The position numbers and the translations under genes were made by a program. The notes beneath the pieces are model-generated. The model was not told the DNA's origin. It ran no database searches and saw only the letters and a program-made list of their open reading frames with translations. Shown piece by piece: positions 9,104 through 17,923 of a stretch of DNA of 64,000 nt (positions within the stretch are counted from its first letter, which is position 1; each line of letters begins with the position of its first letter). Location of the stretch: contig CATOSB010000001.1 of the NCBI GenBank assembly GCA_951812305.1, positions 496,001 to 560,000 on the forward strand, read 5' to 3'. This DNA comes from an uncultured Paracoccaceae bacterium (GTDB lineage: Bacteria; Pseudomonadota; Alphaproteobacteria; Rhodobacterales; Rhodobacteraceae).

Positions 9104-9526
9104 ATGTTGCAGATTACAGATGATATAAGCATCGAAGATTGGGAGCTGACGGAGAATTTTGTTCGCGCCAGCGGCCCGGGCGGCCAAAACGTCAACAAAG
9201 TTGCCACAGCAGTCGAATTGCGGTTCGAGGCCGCGCGGTCGCCCAACCTGTCCGGCCCGGTCAAGGCACGACTGAAACGGTTGGCTGGCCGCCGCTGGAC
9301 GTCCGAGGGCGCGCTGATCCTGCAAGTGGATGAGACGCGCAGCCAGGCCCGTAATCGGGATATTGCCCGCCAAAGGCTCGCGGATTTGATTCGAAAGGCT
9401 CTGATTGAACCCAAACGGCGAATAAAGACCAAACCAACGCTGGGATCCAAGAATCGTCGCATCAAGGCCAAAAAAGTGCGCGGCGAGGTCAAGGCGATGC
9501 GAGGACGGGTGGAAAGGGATGACTAG
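9104..9526 (+). CDS. arfB: Alternative ribosome-rescue factor ArfB (peptidyl-tRNA hydrolase, YaeJ)
   Basis: A 140-residue class-I release-factor-like protein that rescues ribosomes stalled without a stop codon. The catalytic GGQ motif is at residues 26-28 in ASGPGGQNVNKVAT, and the C-terminal tail is strongly basic (KRRIKTKPTLGSKNRRIKAK), the part known to enter the empty mRNA channel. Start ATG 9104 gives the usual family length; the open frame upstream overlaps the terminator and is not coding. The stop overlaps the convergent MFS gene by four bases. Confidence 0.93.
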   Translation: MLQITDDISIEDWELTENFVRASGPGGQNVNKVATAVELRFEAARSPNLSGPVKARLKRLAGRRWTSEGALILQVDETRSQARNRDIARQRLADLIRKALIEPKRRIKTKPTLGSKNRRIKAKKVRGEVKAMRGRVERDD

Positions 9527-10758
9527 CGAAGTCGCAGTCGTGCCAGCGCGTAGACCAACATTATGAATGTGCCAAATGCCGCGACCCAGAATACCATGCG
9601 CAGCGCAACATCGCGGCCGAATTCCGGTTCTGCAAGTGCCACGATAATTCCACCGATTAACGCGCCGATCGGCATCAACCCCCAGCCGAAGAATCGATAG
9701 ATCGAATTTACTCTGCCAAGCAGGTGGCCGGGGATAATCCTCTGTCTGTAACTGACGGTCACGACATTCCACAACAGCGCCGCAAACATCTCAACGAACA
9801 ACGCCGCAGCGGTGACAACTGGATTTGCTGTCAAAGCGATGACGACAAAGGGCAGTGCCATAAGCAGAAGCGCCAACCACAAACTTGTCTTGCCGCCAAC
9901 TCGTTCAGAAATTCGCGGACACAGTAGCCCGCCTACGACGCCACCGGCGGCCCCGGCGGTCAGCAAAATGCCGTGTCCGGCGGCAGACAGGCCGAGGATT
10001 TCCTGACTGAACAGTACAAGAACCGTCAACGTCGCCATATGGAGCGCATTCAGTATCCCAAGCATGATGGCAAGCTGCAGGATTACAGGCTGGTGCCACA
10101 TCCACTTGATGCCTTCAGCAGCCTCAACGAGCACCGGGCTTCGTGCGGAGCCAGTCTTTTTTGGCAGAGGTATTTTCCATACAATCCAAGCTGCGGCGAG
10201 AAAAGTGATCGCATCCAAAACAAATGGAAGCGGGACGGCCCAGGCAATCAAAAACCCGGCGAGCGGCGGACCAACGAATTGACCCATCACCTGCTCAACA
10301 CTCCAAAGCTGCCCGTTGGCGTGCTCGAGCTCCGATTTGTCGACAATTGAGGGAAGAATAGTTTGTGCCGCGTTGTCACGAACGACCTCTGCCGAACCCA
10401 ACAGGAAGGCAAGAACGGACAGCACAGCGATGAACAAATTTTCTGAGATATTTGGCGAGTTAGTGTCGAAAAGCAATATCGAAGTCACGACGAGCGCGGT
10501 CAGGCACGCCCTTAAAACATCAGAGGAAACCATAAGGGATCGCTTGTTGAAGCGATCTGTGATCACACCGGCCGGAATTGTGAACAACAGCCAAGGCAAA
10601 CGCGTTGAAAAGGCGACCCAGGCGATTAGAACCGGGTCGCGTGTGATCAGGGTCGCGAGCCAGGGAAACGCCAATGCGGACACGCCATCGCCGAGATTTG
10701 TGATCGCAGATGCGGAGAAAAGAAGACGGAAATTCCGGTTTCGCGAGATAAGCGACAT
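9523..10758 (-). CDS. MFS transporter (macrolide-efflux/enterobactin-exporter-like)
   Basis: A 411-residue carrier with about twelve hydrophobic segments. The opening NRNFRLLFSASAITNLGDGVSALAFPWLA and the motif GVITDRFNKRSLMVSSD (loop 2-3) are typical of the MefA/EntS-like MFS_3 group. AQTILPSIVDKSELEHANGQLWSVEQVMGQFVGPPLAGFL is also characteristic of that group. The transported compound is unknown. I chose ATG 10758; the frame stays open a further 246 bases, but the extra residues are not membrane-like and would cover the promoter of the divergent gene at 10857. Confidence 0.85.
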   Translation of the reverse strand: MSLISRNRNFRLLFSASAITNLGDGVSALAFPWLATLITRDPVLIAWVAFSTRLPWLLFTIPAGVITDRFNKRSLMVSSDVLRACLTALVVTSILLFDTNSPNISENLFIAVLSVLAFLLGSAEVVRDNAAQTILPSIVDKSELEHANGQLWSVEQVMGQFVGPPLAGFLIAWAVPLPFVLDAITFLAAAWIVWKIPLPKKTGSARSPVLVEAAEGIKWMWHQPVILQLAIMLGILNALHMATLTVLVLFSQEILGLSAAGHGILLTAGAAGGVVGGLLCPRISERVGGKTSLWLALLLMALPFVVIALTANPVVTAAALFVEMFAALLWNVVTVSYRQRIIPGHLLGRVNSIYRFFGWGLMPIGALIGGIIVALAEPEFGRDVALRMVFWVAAFGTFIMLVYALARLRLR

Positions 10759-10856
10759 GCAAGCGATCACGAGGCACGGATGCGTGTTTGTCAATGGCCT
10801 GTGGGTTTGCACGCACCGAGTATCCGGCAGTATGGTTCCGGCAACGCGAGGGGAAA

Positions 10857-11843
10857 ATGAAGTTCGCTGAAAGATATCCGATTGAAGAAGGCTTCGCGCC
10901 GATCTTTCAGGCCGAGGTGCGGCCCAATTTGATGGCGCTGGAGGCACAAAGGGTTGACCGGCTGGGCAAGGCGAAACGCTATGTCTCCATCGCGTTGGCA
11001 ACAATGGTCGTTATTTGGGCGGCGATTTACATGATCTGGGGCTTTTCTGACGGGGCGTTGTTTGGATTTTTCTTCGTTGGAATTATCGGTGCCATTGGCG
11101 CGCTCGGGTCCTGGGCGGTGCAATCAACAGGATGGAACACTTCTGTCGCCGATGCCGTGATGCCTGCCATTTGTGCGCATGTTGGCGAGGTGACGTTCGA
11201 TGCTGATGGCGGCAATGCATTTCCGGTTGGCGATATGCTCTCTCTGGGGCTTCTGCCAAGTTACAATTCGTCTGATCGCTCAAACCGGCTGGACGGGCTT
11301 CATCGCGGCACGGCGTATGAAATGATGGAATTGCAGCTGAAACGAAAATCGCGCGATTCCAAGGGGCGGACGAAGACATCGACGGTGTTCAGGGGGCTGG
11401 TGTTTCACATTACGGTGCCAATCGAGGCACCGTGCGACATTGTCATATTGCGCGACATGGGCGGGGTCGGGAACTGGTTTGGTGAGAAGCTGTCTTTTGG
11501 CGGGGTCAGATCAAGACCCCAGGTACAGTTCGCCAATCCGGAGTTCGAAGAGGTGTTCGAGGTTTATGCCGAAAATCCCGAGAGGGCCGCGGCGTTCATG
11601 CCTCCGGCGTTTCTGGACAATCTGCTGGCGATTGGAGAGGAAGAGGGCGGGCGCAAAGGGGCAAAGGCGATGGTGGCCGGATTTCGGGGCAGTACTTTCT
11701 ATCTTGCGCTGCGCCGGGGCGGGGCGTTTATGCAAATGGGCAAGCTGACCACGCCGGTGGCGGATATGGAGGAAAATCTTCACGAAATCTTTCACGACAT
11801 CGAATTGAGTCACCGGATCATCGACCGGTTGCACGGGGTCTGA
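10857..11843 (+). CDS. DUF3137 membrane-anchored protein
   Basis: A 328-residue protein of the DUF3137 family. Two adjacent hydrophobic helices (about residues 43-90: YVSIALATMVVIWAAIYMIW and LFGFFFVGIIGAIGALGSWAV) are followed by a soluble domain that includes FRGLVFHITVPIEAPCDIVILRD and GFRGSTFYLALRRGG. No enzymatic motif is visible and the family function is unknown. ATG 10857 follows GAGGGGAAA. The next gene begins on the base after the stop, so the two are probably translated as a coupled pair. Confidence 0.75.
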   Translation: MKFAERYPIEEGFAPIFQAEVRPNLMALEAQRVDRLGKAKRYVSIALATMVVIWAAIYMIWGFSDGALFGFFFVGIIGAIGALGSWAVQSTGWNTSVADAVMPAICAHVGEVTFDADGGNAFPVGDMLSLGLLPSYNSSDRSNRLDGLHRGTAYEMMELQLKRKSRDSKGRTKTSTVFRGLVFHITVPIEAPCDIVILRDMGGVGNWFGEKLSFGGVRSRPQVQFANPEFEEVFEVYAENPERAAAFMPPAFLDNLLAIGEEEGGRKGAKAMVAGFRGSTFYLALRRGGAFMQMGKLTTPVADMEENLHEIFHDIELSHRIIDRLHGV

Positions 11844-13061
11844 ATGAACCGCGACCGCGCCTATTTCCTTTTGCTGAATATCGGTCATTTCCTTGATCAC
11901 TTGTTCACACTGATCTTTGCGACAGTTGCGGCGCTGACACTGCATCGGGAATGGGGCGTCAGCTATAGCGAGTTGTTGCTGTATGCCAGCCCTGGGTTTT
12001 TTGCCTTTGGGCTGTTCGCGCTGCCTGCCGGGTGGCTGGCGGACCGGTGGAGCCGGGATGGCATGATGGTTGTGTTTTTTGTCGGTATCGGGATTTGCGC
12101 GATTGCCACATCACAGGCGCAGTCGCCAATACAGATCGGCGTCGGGTTGTTTGTATTGGGCATGTTTGCGGCGATTTACCACCCGGTCGGTCTGGCCATC
12201 GTCTCAATGAAATGGAAAAACACAGGGTTGCGCATCGCGGCCAATGGCGTTTGGGGCAACCTTGGCGTGGCCGGCGCGGCATTGATCACGGGGTATTTCA
12301 TCGACCATGGCGGATGGCGTATGGCGTTCATTGTGCCCGGTTTAGTGTCGATTTTAGTGGGTGTTGCATACGCTTGGCTGCGCTGGGATGGGATTTGGGA
12401 GGAGCACCGCGCGCCCAGGCCTGCGAAGGCGGAACCTATGGCGCCGGCCTTCCGGTCGGTGTTCGTTCGCGTGTCGGCGATTGTGTTTGTGACGGCGGCG
12501 GTGTCGTCGGTGATCTATCAATCCACAGCCTTTGCCTTGCCAAAAGTCTTCGATGAGCGGCTGACCGGCTTCGCTGCACGGCTGTCAGATGGAGACGTAG
12601 CAACAGTAATCGGTTCTTTGGCGTTCACAGTCTTTGCGGTGGCCTCGTTGGCGCAGCTGGTGGTTGGTCTGTCGCTCGACCGGTTCGGCGCGCGACGGGT
12701 GTTCATGGTAGCGGCGGTGATCCAGATCGTGTTTTTCGCCTCGATGCCGGGGTTGCGGGATGGCTGGGCGCTGGCGGTGGCGTTGGGCTTCATGCTCGGA
12801 GCATTCGGGCAGATTCCAATCACGGATTACATGATTGGCAATATGGCCAGCGGTGCCGCGCGGGCCAGGGTGTACGCCGTGCGGTACGTGGTCAGTTTCA
12901 CAGTGCTGGCGGCGACCCTACCGTTGATATCGGTCGTGCATGCACGCTGGGGGTTTGACACGTTGTTTGTCATTCTGGCGGCGGCGGCGGCGGTGATCTT
13001 TTGTGCGGTTGCACTGTTGCCGCGTCACCTGCCGACGCCGGAGTCGCAGCCCGCCGAATAG
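11844..13061 (+). CDS. MFS transporter (fosmidomycin-resistance-like)
   Basis: A 405-residue carrier with twelve predicted hydrophobic segments. The opening LLLNIGHFLDHLFTLIFATVA, the loop GWLADRWSRDGMMVVF and the FAAIYHPVGLAIVSMK block with its His-Pro-Val-Gly are typical of the FSR-like MFS branch. Substrate unknown. It abuts the DUF3137 gene and lies 53 bases upstream of the amidinotransferase gene, so it may export or import a guanidino compound, but this is inference from position only. Confidence 0.82.
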   Translation: MNRDRAYFLLLNIGHFLDHLFTLIFATVAALTLHREWGVSYSELLLYASPGFFAFGLFALPAGWLADRWSRDGMMVVFFVGIGICAIATSQAQSPIQIGVGLFVLGMFAAIYHPVGLAIVSMKWKNTGLRIAANGVWGNLGVAGAALITGYFIDHGGWRMAFIVPGLVSILVGVAYAWLRWDGIWEEHRAPRPAKAEPMAPAFRSVFVRVSAIVFVTAAVSSVIYQSTAFALPKVFDERLTGFAARLSDGDVATVIGSLAFTVFAVASLAQLVVGLSLDRFGARRVFMVAAVIQIVFFASMPGLRDGWALAVALGFMLGAFGQIPITDYMIGNMASGAARARVYAVRYVVSFTVLAATLPLISVVHARWGFDTLFVILAAAAAVIFCAVALLPRHLPTPESQPAE

Positions 13062-13114
13062 ACACTCTTGCCAGCTTGCGCGCAAAACCGTAAGGCCAGC
13101 CCGATCACTTTTGG

Positions 13115-14248
13115 ATGGGGCGCATGAAAGACACTGAGACACCAAAAACTATCGTCAACTCGTGGAACGAATGGGACCCGCTGCGCCATGTGATCGTGGG
13201 CCGTGCCGATGATGGGCACATCCCGCCGGAAGAACCTGCGCTTGATGCCAAGGTGCCCGAAGACAGCGACATGCGCGGGCACTGGGGCAGGCGACCGCAG
13301 GAAACGATCGATCGCGCCAATGAGTTGCTCGACAATTTCGCTGCGCAGTTACAGGCCCGGGGAATCCGCGTGGATCGCCCGACGCCGATTGATCACGCAC
13401 TGCCCGCCACCACGCCCGATTTTCATACCGAAAGTCAGTTCGGTTGTATGCCGCCACGCGACGTGTTGTTGACGGTTGGATCAGAGATTCTGGAGGCAAC
13501 GATGTCTTACCGCTGCCGATGGTTTGAATACTTGAACTACCGGCCACTGATGCAGAAATATTGGGAAGAGGACCCCAATTTCAGACACGAATCCGCCCCG
13601 AAACCACGTTTGACTGATGCAGATTATCACCCGGATTACCTGTCAGAGAAGATCGGGGTCGAGAAGCGCCTGCAATGGGCAGCAGAGAAGTTTTTTGTCA
13701 CGACCGAGGAGGAGCCGCTGTTTGATGCCGCCGATGTGCTGCGGTTTGGTCGCGATCTCGTGGTGCAGCATGGGTTTACCACGAACCTGAAAGGCATCGA
13801 GTGGTTGCGCCGTCATTTCCCCGACCACCGGGTTCACGCCGTGAATTTCCCCGGCGACCCATACCCAATCCATATCGACGCGACGTTCACGCCGTTGTGT
13901 CCGGGCCTGATCCTGAACAACCCCCAGCGTCGCCTGCCAGAGGACCAGCGGGGCATGTTCGAAAAGAATGGTTGGGAAATAGTTGACGCGGCGACACCCG
14001 CGCATAATCAGCCACCGCCGCTATGTTATTCTTCCGTCTGGTTGTCGATGAACGTGCTGGTACTTGATCCGAAAACAGTATGTGTCGAAAAATCAGAGGT
14101 CTATCAGGCCGAACAAATGGACAAACTGGGGATGGAAGTCGTCGAAGTCGAGCTGCGCGATGCGTATGCCTTTGGCGGCGGGCTGCATTGCTGTACGGCG
14201 GATGTGTATCGTGAAGGTAAATGCGAGGACTATTTTCCGGTTGAATAA
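13115..14248 (+). CDS. Glycine/serine amidinotransferase-like enzyme (AGAT fold)
   Basis: A 377-residue enzyme of the arginine:glycine amidinotransferase group, which moves the amidino group of arginine to an amine acceptor. The catalytic triad is in place: Asp in FDAADVLRFGRDL (near residue 207), His in PIHIDATFTPL (253), and Cys in AFGGGLHCCTADV (359). The N-terminal NSWNEWDPLRHVIVGRADDG is the standard opening. The acceptor (glycine, serine or another amine) cannot be predicted. ATG 13124, nine bases inside, follows GGGGCGC and is an alternative start. The TAA stop is also the left target repeat of IS630 copy A, so the gene survives that insertion intact. Confidence 0.9.
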   Translation: MGRMKDTETPKTIVNSWNEWDPLRHVIVGRADDGHIPPEEPALDAKVPEDSDMRGHWGRRPQETIDRANELLDNFAAQLQARGIRVDRPTPIDHALPATTPDFHTESQFGCMPPRDVLLTVGSEILEATMSYRCRWFEYLNYRPLMQKYWEEDPNFRHESAPKPRLTDADYHPDYLSEKIGVEKRLQWAAEKFFVTTEEEPLFDAADVLRFGRDLVVQHGFTTNLKGIEWLRRHFPDHRVHAVNFPGDPYPIHIDATFTPLCPGLILNNPQRRLPEDQRGMFEKNGWEIVDAATPAHNQPPPLCYSSVWLSMNVLVLDPKTVCVEKSEVYQAEQMDKLGMEVVEVELRDAYAFGGGLHCCTADVYREGKCEDYFPVE

Positions 14249-15417
14249 TACCAAGGGTTATTCAATCTGACCGACTTTCGCCCAGTTGCGGCTTGCGATG
14301 GATGTGATGGTTTGCGGTCTTGCGATGAGGTTGTTCCAGGCCTCGCACCCCGCGTCGAGAATCGCGTCATATGTGTCGAACGTCCGGTTTGCGAGCCATG
14401 TCTGGCGGAGATATTGCCAAATGTTTTCGGTTGGATTCAGCTCTGGTGATTTGGGCGGCAGAAACATGAGCGACAGGTTTTGCGGGATTTCCAGAGCGGA
14501 TGTCGTGTGCCAGCCGGCTTGGTCCATGAGGATGACGGCGTGGGCGCCATCGGAGACAATTTTGCTGATTTCTTCCAGGTGGCGCTGCATCGCATAGGTG
14601 TCGGCTGCTGGCATCATGATCGCCGCGCCGGTGCCGCGTTCGGGGCAGATGGCGCCAAAAAGATACGCATTTTGGTAACGCTGATCGGCGGGCTGGCGGG
14701 GCCGTGTGCCCTTGCGTGCCCACTGGCGGACGCGGGTGTTCTTCTGACCGAGACGCATCTCGTCCTGGAACCAGATTTCGACGGGTTTGTCCGGCGGCAC
14801 CCCCTGAAGCGTCTCCTTCAGATTGTCGCCGAAGTTTTTTTGAAATCCTCAATGACCTGCACGTCCTGCCCCGGGTGCTGAGGGCGTGCGCTGATGTGGG
14901 AAAAGCCCAGATTGTGCAGAATCTGCCCCACATGGCGCTCGTGATAGTCGACGCCAAAACGCGCCTTGATCACATTCTTCAAATCGACCCGCCGCCAGCG
15001 GACGACACCGTCCTTTTCAGGATCAGGACCGGTCTCGACAAGAGCCGCCAGTTCATCCAGTTGCGCATTGTCAAGGCGGGATCGCGAGCCTCCTCGCTGC
15101 CGATCCAGCAGCCCCGCTGGACCATCAGCGTTGAAACGGAGCACCCAGTCCCTGAGCGTTTGCCGGTCCATCCCGCCAATGCGGGCCGCAGCCCCACGCG
15201 ACATGCCATCGGCGATAGCGGCAAGCGACAAAAGCCGTCGGCTCTGCCGGGCATCAGAACTCTCTGCGGCAAGCTTGCGCAGATCATTGGCGGTAAAATC
15301 GGCTCGCATCGGTATCCTGGCTGGCATCGGTGGTCTCCTTTGCCAATCTTGAATCACCTCAGCACCTCAGGCGGTACCCAAAATCCATAGCTGAGTCATT
15401 TTGAAGCACCCTTGGTA
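14249..15417 (-). mobile_element. IS630-family insertion sequence, copy A (1169 bp)
   Basis: The ends are inverted (TACCAAGGGT at 14249 and its complement ending at 15417) and the element is flanked by TAA at 14246-14248 and 15418-15420. The left TAA is the stop codon of the amidinotransferase gene. Copies B (33063-34231) and C (43472-44640) have the same length and, as far as I compared them, the same sequence. IS630 elements classically duplicate TA; here the repeat reads as TAA at all three sites. Confidence 0.93.
14258..15327 (-). CDS. IS630-family transposase, copy A (two frames joined by -1 frameshift)
   Basis: The N-terminal frame starts at ATG 15327, preceded by AAGGAG, with a helix-turn-helix region (LLSLAAIADGMSRGAAARIGG, then TLRDWVLRF). 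The C-terminal frame holds the DDE core: IWFQDEMRLGQ, HAVILMDQAGWHT and LPPKSPELNPTENIWQYLRQ. The two frames meet at a run of seven A (GATTTCAAAAAAACTTC, read on the minus strand), where a -1 slip gives FKKNFGDNLKETL, joining them without loss. This is the usual way IS630-type elements make full-length transposase. All three copies share the arrangement, so it is programmed rather than a mutation. Confidence 0.9.
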
Positions 15418-15579
15418 TAAGGATGCATGGCTGCAGCACGTAAGTGTCGGCACAGCCAAAAGTCAGCAAACGCACTTGGCGGAATTGATGGTGTTCTTGT
15501 CCTCGATCATGACATCAAAGCTTGATGCGATCAGGTGGCGACAGTGCGCCCCGACATTTCAGTTTCGGCAGGTCGGAAT

Positions 15580-16812
15580 TCAGGAAAGCCGCATCTGACG
15601 ACGCCCAAGCTCTGTTAGGTCGGCCTCTGTCGCGCGGCCCTCGAAATCCACCTCGAAATCTTCCGCAGAAAAATCGGGCGCGCTGCGACCCGCGAGAAAT
15701 GCTTCTGCCTGTTTGCGCGCGTAGGCCTCGTTCTTGGCGCAGACGGGTGAGGCGCCGATATAGATGACATTGGCGTAATCGCTGCCATTGTGCTCATTCG
15801 CGACCGAGTGCACGACATCCGGATGCCACCAGACGGTGTCGCCCGGATGCACAGTCGGAATCGTGATCAGGCCGTGGAGAAGATCCCGATGCCATTCAGG
15901 ATTTAGACCAAGCGCCCGCCCGGGCCACGCACCGCAAAGGTCATCCGGTGCCACATCGTCCTGAAGCGCGCGCAAGAGCGTATAGGCAATGGAGTTGGCA
16001 ATCGGGATCAGGCTAAGTGTTCCGTCGCCGGGACCTTGAGCGGTCAGCGCGGTCCAGCCTTGAAATGTGCGGAACATGGAGCAAACGGCGGGCGAAGCAA
16101 ATTCTCGCGTTTGCGTCCGAAAGGCGGCTTTCCACGGATCATAGTCCTCAAACGCGCCTGCAAAGATTGGCGCATAAATGGCGTGATAGGCCGGGTCGCA
16201 CCAGCGTTCATAGGACCCGCTGTCCATATGTGGCGACAGCCCCAGCGTCGTGTCGCCGGGCTGGCGGCGGCGCGTGCGGTCGGCATAGGCGTAATCATTG
16301 TCGGGGTCGAATTCCGGCCCCGCGGGCGCGTCGACATCATAAAGTCGGTTCAGGAACCGTTTGGTGTTGGCCATGCTTTCGGCTTGGCGCGCCATGACTT
16401 GTGGGCGCGACCAGTAAAGGCCAAAAATCTGCGGCGTTGCATCGTCGAGTTGGCTGAAATACTTGTCGATTCCGGCCTTTTCCTTGGCCCGCGCAAAATA
16501 GTCGTTACGTTCAACGTAGGTGCCGATCTCGTTATTCCAATCCTGCGCCTGCGCGCGGTCAAACACTTCGCGCACAATGACACAACCACGATGCCGTACC
16601 TCGGCGCGGGCATTGTCGGAAACGGTGCCGGCGGCAATGTCGTGATAGGAAATCTCCGGGATCACCGGGCGACCGGCGTCGTGGGCGGCGCGAACCGTCT
16701 CAACTTCTCTTAACATTGCGTCGCGACAGCGATTGAAGGCGGCTTTGACATCCGTTCTTGCATTCAGGTGCGCTTTGATCGCCTTGATATGGGGGGTGGG
16801 GTCGAGTTCCAT
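15580..16812 (-). CDS. DUF1479 family putative Fe(II)/2-oxoglutarate-type dioxygenase (YbiU-like)
   Basis: A 410-residue protein of the DUF1479 family. Likely iron ligands are visible: SPHMDSGSYERWCDPAY (His-x-Asp) and HPGDTVWWHPDVVHSVAN (distal His), with a later Arg-rich region that could bind the co-substrate. The family is related in fold to 2-oxoglutarate dioxygenases, but its substrate is not established. It is the last gene of the minus-strand sugar transporter operon, 23 bases after the ATPase gene, so it probably acts on the imported compound or a derivative. Start ATG 16812. Confidence 0.8.
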   Translation of the reverse strand: MELDPTPHIKAIKAHLNARTDVKAAFNRCRDAMLREVETVRAAHDAGRPVIPEISYHDIAAGTVSDNARAEVRHRGCVIVREVFDRAQAQDWNNEIGTYVERNDYFARAKEKAGIDKYFSQLDDATPQIFGLYWSRPQVMARQAESMANTKRFLNRLYDVDAPAGPEFDPDNDYAYADRTRRRQPGDTTLGLSPHMDSGSYERWCDPAYHAIYAPIFAGAFEDYDPWKAAFRTQTREFASPAVCSMFRTFQGWTALTAQGPGDGTLSLIPIANSIAYTLLRALQDDVAPDDLCGAWPGRALGLNPEWHRDLLHGLITIPTVHPGDTVWWHPDVVHSVANEHNGSDYANVIYIGASPVCAKNEAYARKQAEAFLAGRSAPDFSAEDFEVDFEGRATEADLTELGRRQMRLS

Positions 16813-16835
16813 GACCTGTCCAAATCGCTGTTTCG

Positions 16836-17918
16836 CTAAAGTCTCAGTTCGTATTCCACGTCAAAGATCGACGCTTGCGCCAGATCAAAGCCAATGCGGA
16901 TTTCATCATCGTGCTGGATGTTGGTCAGCCCGTCGACGCGGATGCGAAAGCTTTCCCCGGCGACGGAGGCCCAGATCAGCGTGTCCGACCCCATCGGTTC
17001 GACAATGTCGACAACGCTCGTGACCACGTTGGGCATGGATTCTGCCGCCTCTCCGGTCGCGATGTGTTCAGGACGAATGCCGACCCAGGCCCTGCCGGAA
17101 GCCGGGTTCTGGAATGGGTAGCCGTCGGTTTTGAATGTGTGATCGCCACAGCGGAAATCGGTGCCGTCCAACGTGCCTTGCAGGAAATTCATCGCCGGCG
17201 AACCAATGAAATCCGCGACGTATTTGTTGACCGGCTTGTTGTAGATTTCCGCCGGTGTCGCCAGTTGCTGGATCTTGCCGTCGCGCATAATTGCGATGCG
17301 GTCAGCCAGCGTCATCGCCTCGACCTGATCATGGGTGACATAGATCATGGTGTTTTCAAGCTGCTGGTGCAGGCGTTTGATTTCAACGCGCAGGTCGGTA
17401 CGCAACTTGGCGTCGAGGTTCGACAAAGGCTCATCAAACAGGAAGACATCGACGTCGCGCACCAATGCGCGCCCGATTGCAACGCGCTGGCGCTGGCCAC
17501 CGGACAGGGCAGCGGGCTTGCGTTTCAATAATGGCTCAATGCGCAGGATTTCCGCCGCACGGGCAACGCGTTTCTTGATCTCATCCTTCGGCAGCCGCGC
17601 GTTTTTCAGACCGAAGCTCAGGTTTCCCTCAACCGTCATCTGCGGGTAAAGCGCATAGGACTGAAACACCATGCCGATGCCGCGCTTGGACGGCTGTTCC
17701 CAGGTCACGTTCTTGTCGTGGATGAATATCTGGCCGCCCGATACATCCAACAGCCCCGCGATACAGTTCAGCAAAGTGGACTTGCCGCAGCCCGACGACC
17801 CCAACAGCACCAGAAACTCTCCATGCGCGATGGACAGATTCAGATCCTTCAACACATTGACCGAACCAAAGTTCAGCTCCAGCCCCTTGATTTCAACAGA
17901 GAGTTCTTCAGCTTGCAT
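16836..17918 (-). CDS. Sugar ABC transporter ATP-binding protein (MalK/UgpC type)
   Basis: A 360-residue ATPase that powers the adjacent permeases. Walker A GSSGCGKST, Q-loop FQSYALYPQMTV, signature LSGGQRQRVAIGRAL, Walker B VFLFDEPLSNLDAKLR and switch VTHDQVEAM are all present, followed by a C-terminal OB-type regulatory domain (MALK_C/TOBE: WVGIRPEHI...). The Y-A-L-Y-P after the Q-loop and the C-terminal domain mark the carbohydrate subfamily. It lies five bases after the inner permease stop, on the same strand, within one operon. Confidence 0.95.
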   Translation of the reverse strand: MQAEELSVEIKGLELNFGSVNVLKDLNLSIAHGEFLVLLGSSGCGKSTLLNCIAGLLDVSGGQIFIHDKNVTWEQPSKRGIGMVFQSYALYPQMTVEGNLSFGLKNARLPKDEIKKRVARAAEILRIEPLLKRKPAALSGGQRQRVAIGRALVRDVDVFLFDEPLSNLDAKLRTDLRVEIKRLHQQLENTMIYVTHDQVEAMTLADRIAIMRDGKIQQLATPAEIYNKPVNKYVADFIGSPAMNFLQGTLDGTDFRCGDHTFKTDGYPFQNPASGRAWVGIRPEHIATGEAAESMPNVVTSVVDIVEPMGSDTLIWASVAGESFRIRVDGLTNIQHDDEIRIGFDLAQASIFDVEYELRL

Positions 17919-17923
17919 TAGGA

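Noticed and set aside
14704..15390. A 228-codon frame opposite the IS630 transposase (also in copies B and C)
   Set aside because: Antisense to the transposase with no domain; identical in all copies only because the element is identical.
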